Source: Bacillota bacterium (GTDB lineage: Bacteria; Bacillota; Clostridia; Christensenellales; Aristaeellaceae). Taken from it: 64,000 nucleotides of DNA. Both the position numbers and the translations under genes were made by a program. Positions within the stretch are counted from its first letter, which is position 1. Every line of letters starts with the position of its first letter. Below, piece by piece: positions 58,687 to 64,000 of this stretch. The stretch is taken from contig JAEZIN010000028.1 of assembly GCA_023436585.1 (NCBI GenBank), forward strand, positions 372,001-436,000, given 5' to 3'. The notes beneath the pieces were generated by a model, which saw only the letters and a list, made by a program, of their open reading frames with translations, had not been told where the DNA came from and searched no databases.

Positions 58687-60369
58687 ATGGAGAAGCATTT
58701 TGATGTCATTATCGTGGGGGCGGGACCGGCCGGGTTGTCGGCCGCCATTTATCTGGCCCGCTCCAAATACAGCGTGTTGGTAGTGGAAAAGGGCCGGCCG
58801 GGGGGACAGGTGGCCATCACCTCGGAGGTGGTGAATTATCCCGGTGTCATCACCGCCAGCGGGCCGGAATTGACGGACATCATGCACCGGCAGGCGGAGC
58901 AGTTCGGCACGCAGTTTCTGACGGCGGAGGTGACAGACCTCATACTGGACCAGCCCGTGAAGCGGGTAATCACCAGCCGGGGGGAATATACCGCCCTTGG
59001 CCTGATCGCCGCCATGGGCGCCAATCCCCGCAGGATCGGCTTTCCCGGCGAGGAGGAGTTCCAGGGCCGCGGTGTAACCTACTGCGCCACCTGCGACGGC
59101 GAATTTTTTACCGGTATGGATGTTTTCGTCATCGGCGGCGGGTTTTCCGCGGCGGAGGAAGCGGTGTTCCTGACGCGCTTTGCCAGGAAAGTGCATATCG
59201 TCATGCGCAAGGATGACTTCTCCTGCAGCGAGGCCATCGCCAGGCCCGCCAAGGAGCATCCCCAAATCGAAATCTCCTATCATACGGAGGTCGTCCGTGT
59301 GGAGGGGGACACGGCGCTGCGCCGCGCCGTATTCCGCGACAACCGAACGCAGGATACGTGGGAATACAGCGCAAAGCCCGGCGAGACGTTCGGCATGTTC
59401 ATCTTTGCTGGCTATCTGCCGTCCACCTCCTTGCTCAAGGGGAAAGTGGCGCTTACTGGCGATGGCTATGTAATCACCGATGACCATCAAAAAACCAGCA
59501 TCGATGGCGTTTACGCCGCGGGGGACCTGTGCGTGAAGCCTTTGCGCCAGGTGGTCACCGCCGTCTCCGACGGGGCCATAGCCGCCACATCCCTGGAGAA
59601 GTACATCTTTCACATGCACCAGAAGGGGTTTGAAAAGGGGCAGGGTGTGGAGTCCGCAAAGGACGCCGCAGCGGTTCCCGTAAGGCAGGAGCAAAATGCC
59701 CCGCCCAAGCCGGCTGCCCCTGCCCCAGCACCGCAGAAAGCCTCCCCGCTGATTCCAGAAGCCGTCGTGGAAAAAATCCGGCAGGCCTTCTCCGTTATGC
59801 GCCGCAAGGTGGTTTTGGAAGGGCTCCTGGATGACAGCGTCATCAGCCGCAGGGTGGAGGCGTTTCTTTCTGAAATCGCGGCAGCGCATGAGAATGTGGA
59901 AGTCCGCATGGTCAGGGAGCCTGATTATCCGCCGGGGCAGTGGTACCCGGCGATCCGCATTCTCAATGAGGAAGGTGAATTTCTCCGCGCCCAGTTCCAC
60001 GGCGTGCCGGGCGGCCATGAACTGAACAGCTTTTTGGCTACTGTCCAGGCTGCAGGCGGCGCGGGGGAGGATCAGGGGGAAGCGATGGAGAAGGCCCGCC
60101 AGCTAAAGGAAAAAATGAACCTGAAGGTGCTGGTGACGCTGTCGTGCACCATGTGCCCCGATCTTGTGATGGCCGCCCAGCGCATGGCGATGGAAAACCC
60201 GCTGGTGGAGGCGGAGGTTTTCGACGTGGCGCACTATCCCACCCTTCGGGAAAAGTACAATATCATGAGCGTGCCCTGCCTGGTAGTCAACGATGAGAAA
60301 ACCTTCTTTGGCCGCAAGAATATGGAGGAGCTTGTTTCCCTTTTGCAGAGAGAAAGCGTTTCGGCATAA
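58687..60369 (+). CDS. Thioredoxin-reductase-like flavoprotein with C-terminal tandem thioredoxin folds
   Basis: The 560-residue protein has an FAD/NAD(P)H module like TrxB/AhpF (IIVGAGPAGLSAAIYLA; redox CATC at Cys133-Cys136; VIGGGFSAAEEAV), then a Pro/Ala/Gln linker near 330-355 and two thioredoxin-like folds: a first one without CxxC, and a second with CTMC at Cys487-Cys490 and a cis-Pro-like SVPCL. In AhpF the same two folds sit at the N-terminus, so the order is swapped. It may pass electrons to peroxiredoxins or other thiol proteins. ATG 58687 is five bases after GGAGG; TATAAT at 58643 may be its promoter. Confidence 0.85.
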   Translation: MEKHFDVIIVGAGPAGLSAAIYLARSKYSVLVVEKGRPGGQVAITSEVVNYPGVITASGPELTDIMHRQAEQFGTQFLTAEVTDLILDQPVKRVITSRGEYTALGLIAAMGANPRRIGFPGEEEFQGRGVTYCATCDGEFFTGMDVFVIGGGFSAAEEAVFLTRFARKVHIVMRKDDFSCSEAIARPAKEHPQIEISYHTEVVRVEGDTALRRAVFRDNRTQDTWEYSAKPGETFGMFIFAGYLPSTSLLKGKVALTGDGYVITDDHQKTSIDGVYAAGDLCVKPLRQVVTAVSDGAIAATSLEKYIFHMHQKGFEKGQGVESAKDAAAVPVRQEQNAPPKPAAPAPAPQKASPLIPEAVVEKIRQAFSVMRRKVVLEGLLDDSVISRRVEAFLSEIAAAHENVEVRMVREPDYPPGQWYPAIRILNEEGEFLRAQFHGVPGGHELNSFLATVQAAGGAGEDQGEAMEKARQLKEKMNLKVLVTLSCTMCPDLVMAAQRMAMENPLVEAEVFDVAHYPTLREKYNIMSVPCLVVNDEKTFFGRKNMEELVSLLQRESVSA

Positions 60370-60393
60370 TCTTTATGCACAGAATTGATAGTA

Positions 60394-60441
60394 AAAGAGG
60401 CGGTTCCCCGTCCGGTATTTAGGACAGGGAACCGCCTCTTT
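60394..60441. terminator. Terminator between the redox fusion gene and the purine permease
   Basis: 15-bp perfect outer stem AAAGAGGCGGTTCCC and its complement, between convergent genes, with T-rich ends on both sides. Confidence 0.85.
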
Positions 60442-60454
60442 CATAAAGGATTAC

Positions 60455-61801
60455 TTACAGGGCGATGGCGTGCAGTACGAAATTGAGGATGAACAGCGCT
60501 GTGGAAATCCAAACGATGAGGTGGATATCCCTGATCTTGCCGGTGAAGGTCTTGGTCAGGCAGTAGAATATGAAGCCTGCCGCAATGCCGGTGGAAATGC
60601 TGTAGGTGAATGCCATGAAGATGCCGGCAAAGAAGGCGGGAATGGCGTCGGCAAGATTGGTCCAGTCGATTTCCTTGAAGGAGGACATCATCATAATACC
60701 TACGATTACAAGCGCCGGGGCGGTGGCGGCGCCGGGGATGGCGCTGGCAAAGCTGGCCAGGAAAGCGCTGAGGATGAAGCAAACTGCTACCACAACGCTG
60801 GTAAGGCCGGTGCGTCCGCCGGCGCTGATGCCCGCGGCGCTTTCCACATAGGTGGTGGTATTGCTGGTGCCGGCGATGGCGCCGATGGAGGTGGCTACGG
60901 AATCGGCAAACAACGCCTTGTCCATTTTGGAGTTGAAGCCCTTGCCGCTTTCCATGGCCAGCTCATCTTCACGGCTGAAGATGCCGCTGCGGCGGCCCGT
61001 ACCGATAAAGGTGCCGATGGTGTCAAACGTATCGGTGAGGCTGAAGGAGAAAATAGTGATCAAAACCAGCGGGAGCTTGGAAAGGTCGGTAAACAGGGAC
61101 CCGATGCCCGCCGGTGTAAAGATCACGCCAAACGTGGTGGGCAGCTTGGACCAGGCTTCTGAAAAGCTTACAGAACCGGACATGGTGGTGACGTTGAGGG
61201 GAATGCCGATCAAGGTGGCGGCCACGATGCCGATGAGGATGGCTCCCTTGACCCTCATTAGCTGAAGGACGATGATGATCACAAGGCCGATCAAGAATAC
61301 CCAAATCACCGGATCGTTCAATTTTGCGATGGCGGGAACTGCCCCAAAGGTGACAGCCTTTACGTTTAAAAGTCCAATATAAGCGATGAATACGCCGATG
61401 CCGCCGCCGATGGCGTTTTGCAGGCTGGAGGGGATGGCCTTGATGATATGCTTGCGCACCTTGGTAACCGTAATCAGTATGTTCACAAGGCCGCAGATGA
61501 AAACCATGGAAAGGGCCTGCTGCCAGGTGAAACCAAGACCGTTTACCACCACATAGGTAAAGAATGCGTTCAGGCCCATGCCCGGCGCCTGGGCATAGGG
61601 GACATTGGCGACGAGACCCATGATCAGCGTGCCTATGACGGCCGAGAGGATGGTGGCCAGGAATACAGCGCCCCATTCCATACCGGCGTCTTTGAGGGTA
61701 AGCGGGTTTACAACAATGATGTACGCCATTGCACAAAACGTTGTCAGCCCAGCCAGGATTTCCGTGGTTACCTTTGTGCCGTTTTCCTTCAGTTTGAACA
61801 C
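60455..61801 (-). CDS. NCS2/AzgA-type purine permease
   Basis: Proton-coupled uptake of hypoxanthine, guanine or adenine. The 448-residue protein has 12-14 membrane segments, with GLTTFCAMAYIIVVNP at the start, YAQAPGMGLNAFFTY, IGLFIAYIGL-like segments and TSNTTTYVESAAGISAGGRTGL, typical of PbuG/AzgA rather than uracil or xanthine NCS2 members. GTG 61801 is seven bases after GGGAGGG; longer frames have no ribosome site. No purine riboswitch signature was found in its leader. Confidence 0.92.
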   Translation of the reverse strand: MFKLKENGTKVTTEILAGLTTFCAMAYIIVVNPLTLKDAGMEWGAVFLATILSAVIGTLIMGLVANVPYAQAPGMGLNAFFTYVVVNGLGFTWQQALSMVFICGLVNILITVTKVRKHIIKAIPSSLQNAIGGGIGVFIAYIGLLNVKAVTFGAVPAIAKLNDPVIWVFLIGLVIIIVLQLMRVKGAILIGIVAATLIGIPLNVTTMSGSVSFSEAWSKLPTTFGVIFTPAGIGSLFTDLSKLPLVLITIFSFSLTDTFDTIGTFIGTGRRSGIFSREDELAMESGKGFNSKMDKALFADSVATSIGAIAGTSNTTTYVESAAGISAGGRTGLTSVVVAVCFILSAFLASFASAIPGAATAPALVIVGIMMMSSFKEIDWTNLADAIPAFFAGIFMAFTYSISTGIAAGFIFYCLTKTFTGKIRDIHLIVWISTALFILNFVLHAIAL

Positions 61802-61870
61802 GACAAAGCCCTCCCGTTTTTTCTTTTGACGGTCCATTCCGCGCCTGCCCGCGGCGCTCCATGACAAATC

Positions 61871-61900
61871 ATTATACTGTCATACATGTAAAGAAGTCAA
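61871..61900 (-). promoter_or_regulatory. Promoter of the purine permease
   Basis: On the minus strand TTGACT, 18 bases, TATAAT. Start expected about 65 bases before the GTG. Confidence 0.65.
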
Positions 61901-62011
61901 TCGATGTTCTGGATGCGCAAGGTATTGTTCGTCTTTTTTAAGAATTATATTTTGTAAATTGGTTAATAAAGTATAATCTGTTATGAATTGCATTTGCATT
62001 GTGATAGCCCA

Positions 62012-62040
62012 TTGCACCTTAACAGGCGCTGTGGTAGAAT
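62012..62040 (+). promoter_or_regulatory. Promoter of the ion-transporter-family gene
   Basis: TTGCAC, 17 bases, TAGAAT; start near 62047, about 43 bases before the ATG. Confidence 0.65.
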
Positions 62041-62089
62041 AGGCGGCGTTCGGGCTTATTAAGTTTGCGCAATTTATCGGAGAGTTATC

Positions 62090-63208
62090 ATGATATCCAG
62101 ATGGAAGCATGCGTTTGCAAAGGATCCTGTTCTTTTTATATCCGGCATAATGGCGGCTGTGACGGTTTTTATCATCCCTCCGTCGGCTGAGTATTATTCC
62201 TACATAGATATCCGCACCCTGGCGCTTTTGTTTTCCCTGATGGCGGTGGTGAGCGCGCTTTCCCGCAAAGGGCTGCTGGATGCTGCGGCGGGACTTTTCA
62301 TCCGCCGCGCAAAAAGCATGCGAAGCCTTGGCCGCATGCTGGTGCTGCTGTGCTATGCAAGCTCCATGTTTATTACAAATGATGTGGCGTTGATCGCCTT
62401 TGTGCCCCTTACGCTGATTCTGCTTCGGGACGACAGCCGCGCGATGCTGACCACCGTGGTATTGCAGACCGTAGCCGCCAACCTGGGCAGCATGCTCACG
62501 CCCTTTGGCAATCCGCAGAACCTGTACTTATATTCGGCGTACGGCATGAACGGGGCAGATTTCTTTTCCGCCGTGCTGCCCGCGGGCGGTATATCGCTTG
62601 TTGCGGTGCTGGCACTTTGCCTGCTTCTGCCCGCAAGGCCGGTGACAATCAGGACAGGCAGCGCCCATGCACCATTTCTGGCGGACGGGTCCCTATGGGT
62701 TATGGCGGCGCTATTCTTCATGTGTGTTGCGGCTGTGCTGCGCTTTGTGCCTTACCCGCTGGCGGTGGCTGCCGTGATTGTTGTTTTGCTGTTCATGGAC
62801 AGGCAGGCATTAAAAAAGGTGGATTACCGCCTATTAATCACCTTTTGCTTTTTCTTTGTGTTTGTAGGGAACCTTGGCCGCATGGAAGCCGTGAAAAGCT
62901 TGCTGGGCGGGTGGCTGATGGGCAGCGAGGTATTTGTATCGGCCATGGCCAGCCAGTTTGTAAGCAATGTGCCGGCGGCACTGATGCTATCGGAGTTTAC
63001 GCAAAACGGCAAGGCGCTTGTCACAGGCACCAATATCGGCGGTCTGGGCACATTGATCGCTTCCATGGCCAGCCTGATCTCCTTCAAGCTGTACGCAAAA
63101 TCGGAAGGGGCGCAGCCAGGCCGGTATCTTGGCTTGTTCTCTATCATCAATTTCGGGCTGCTGGCGCTCTTGCTCCTGCTTGCGGTGACTGTCTTGGCAA
63201 GAATATAA
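62090..63208 (+). CDS. Ion transporter-superfamily membrane protein (SLC13/ArsB-like)
   Basis: The 372-residue protein has about ten hydrophobic helices and the re-entrant motif ANLGSMLTPFGNPQNLYLYS, plus FITNDVALIAFVPLT and FVSNVPAALMLSEF, the two inverted half-repeats of the IT superfamily (ArsB, NhaD, CitMHS, SLC13). The ion carried cannot be told. It is shorter than ArsB (about 430). ATG follows GGAGAG. Convergent with the MBL gene six bases later. Confidence 0.82.
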   Translation: MISRWKHAFAKDPVLFISGIMAAVTVFIIPPSAEYYSYIDIRTLALLFSLMAVVSALSRKGLLDAAAGLFIRRAKSMRSLGRMLVLLCYASSMFITNDVALIAFVPLTLILLRDDSRAMLTTVVLQTVAANLGSMLTPFGNPQNLYLYSAYGMNGADFFSAVLPAGGISLVAVLALCLLLPARPVTIRTGSAHAPFLADGSLWVMAALFFMCVAAVLRFVPYPLAVAAVIVVLLFMDRQALKKVDYRLLITFCFFFVFVGNLGRMEAVKSLLGGWLMGSEVFVSAMASQFVSNVPAALMLSEFTQNGKALVTGTNIGGLGTLIASMASLISFKLYAKSEGAQPGRYLGLFSIINFGLLALLLLLAVTVLARI

Positions 63209-63214
63209 AAACGC

Positions 63215-64000
63215 CTAGGCCGTACGCCATGTCAGCGTATTTTCCTCAAACAGAGCTTGGATTTCTCCCTTGTCATGCAGATAGGAAATATACGAACGTA
63301 TGGTGCTACCCACCAGCACGTATTGGTTAAAGTCCATGCGCAGGCCGTAACGGCCAAACACTTTTTTCAAAAGAACATCAAAGCCGGCGGAAACGAGGCA
63401 CGATTCCTTGATGAACGCGATGATTTCAAAGGCCTTTTGCATATTCCTGTCCGCAAGGCAGCGTATGTCCTCGCAAGGTTCCGCGTGGGCGGGCACAAAC
63501 AGCCGGCCTTGCAGATTCTTCACTATCTCCAGGGAGTTCAAATATCCCTGCACGTCGTACAGATAGGATATATGGTATTTTTGCAATATGGCTTCTCCGG
63601 CCAGGCTGTCGGCCAGGAACCATACATCATCACTTGTTTTGAAGGCCGCCATGGCCATGCTGTGGCCGTCCAGGCGCTGCATGGTAAGCCCCTCCGGCAG
63701 TATCGCCGGCGCAAGCTCCCGCACGTCGCTTTCCTGGGCCAGCAGGAACTTGTTACGCAGTTCCTCCATGGGGTACCCGCCGTACAGCATGGAGGATTCC
63801 AAAATGGGATATTTGACAAAGGCTTGTTCCGCGCCGGGGGCATAGATCGGGCAGCCTGTCTTTTGCTGCAGGAACTGATTCCCGCCGATGTGGTCGGCGT
63901 GGGAGTGGGTATTAAGAATCATCTTCAGCGACCAGCCTTGACTTTCCAGGATCCTAAGCGCCTTCTTCCCGGCATCCTTGTCATTGCCGCTGTCGATAAG
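63215..64000 (-). CDS. MBL-fold metallohydrolase, 3' part (5' end outside the window)
   Basis: The frame is open to the last base of the window, so the N-terminus is missing; 261 residues remain. The metal motif THSHADHIGGN and later LDGHSMAMA (Asp/His) belong to the metallo-beta-lactamase fold, followed by VPAHAEPCEDIRCL and a helical C-terminal region (about 85 residues) with a winged-helix-like look. Small-molecule hydrolase such as glyoxalase II-like is possible; function open. Confidence 0.85.
   Translation of the reverse strand, partial: LIDSGNDKDAGKKALRILESQGWSLKMILNTHSHADHIGGNQFLQQKTGCPIYAPGAEQAFVKYPILESSMLYGGYPMEELRNKFLLAQESDVRELAPAILPEGLTMQRLDGHSMAMAAFKTSDDVWFLADSLAGEAILQKYHISYLYDVQGYLNSLEIVKNLQGRLFVPAHAEPCEDIRCLADRNMQKAFEIIAFIKESCLVSAGFDVLLKKVFGRYGLRMDFNQYVLVGSTIRSYISYLHDKGEIQALFEENTLTWRTA

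Noticed and set aside
58234..60018. 594-codon open frame opposite the redox fusion gene
   Set aside because: His/Gly/Arg-rich shadow translation over a well-recognised flavoprotein; crosses two genes.
61802..62089. Possible purine riboswitch upstream of the purine permease
   Set aside because: Neither the conserved junction bases nor the two-loop layout of the purine aptamer was found in the leader.

Overview
The window looks like a chromosomal segment of a GC-rich Clostridia-type Bacillota (Firmicutes), possibly a gut or rumen relative of the Christensenellales or Oscillospirales. That placement is inferred from strong AGGAGG-type ribosome sites, single-membrane envelope genes (FHA/SEDS/PBP, L,D-transpeptidase, VanY-type peptidase, Gram-positive signal peptidases), a ferredoxin-type 2-oxoacid oxidoreductase and many TTG/GTG starts. 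No rRNA, tRNA, CRISPR array, transposase or prophage gene was seen. About 54 protein genes are supported; two (at 1 and 64000) run off the ends.

Layout. 1-1.6 kb: 3' end of a GH95 alpha-L-fucosidase. 1.7-10.8 kb: a leftward myo-inositol catabolic operon iolR-J-C-A-G-B-D-E behind one sigma-A promoter, with a paired-hairpin repeat in two of its gaps. 11.2-23.6 kb: an eight-gene rightward operon of a large membrane protein, an ABC exporter pair, an Ala/Gln/Ser-rich membrane protein, MoxR ATPase, DUF58 and two VWA proteins. 23.7-25.9 kb: GH4 alpha-galactosidase divergent from an AraC regulator, with a likely operator between them. 26.4-27.0 kb: cytidylate-kinase-like protein. 27.3-32.7 kb: branched-chain amino-acid ABC transporter livKHMGF with a strong promoter and an intra-operon stem-loop. 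32.7-40.7 kb: small Zn-ribbon protein, two related secreted beta-sandwich proteins, VanY-like peptidase, an ECF sigma factor with a tiny membrane partner, three signal peptidase I paralogues, DUF951. 40.9-44.4 kb: FHA-SEDS-PBP peptidoglycan operon. 44.5-48.1 kb: small conserved protein, repeat-rich non-coding stretch, WalJ-like MBL protein, CPBP protease, RlmH. 48.1-50.7 kb: 2-oxoacid:ferredoxin oxidoreductase. 50.8-56.3 kb: AraC/GyrI regulator, L,D-transpeptidase, MerR regulator with aldo/keto reductase, iron alcohol dehydrogenase. 56.5-64 kb: membrane glycosyltransferase-like protein, thioredoxin-reductase/thioredoxin fusion, purine permease, ion-transporter-family protein, MBL hydrolase.

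How it works together: sugars and polyols (fucose, inositol, alpha-galactosides) and amino acids are taken up or broken down, feeding fermentative redox genes, while nearly half of the window serves the cell envelope. The most unusual signals are non-coding. A ~200-bp multi-hairpin element occurs at 25.98 and 47.76 kb, and each copy is bracketed by a duplicated hairpin whose sequence differs between the two sites. A second, smaller two-hairpin repeat occurs at 6.4, 8.1 and 44.9 kb. In both families most sequence differences fall outside the paired stems or are compensated.
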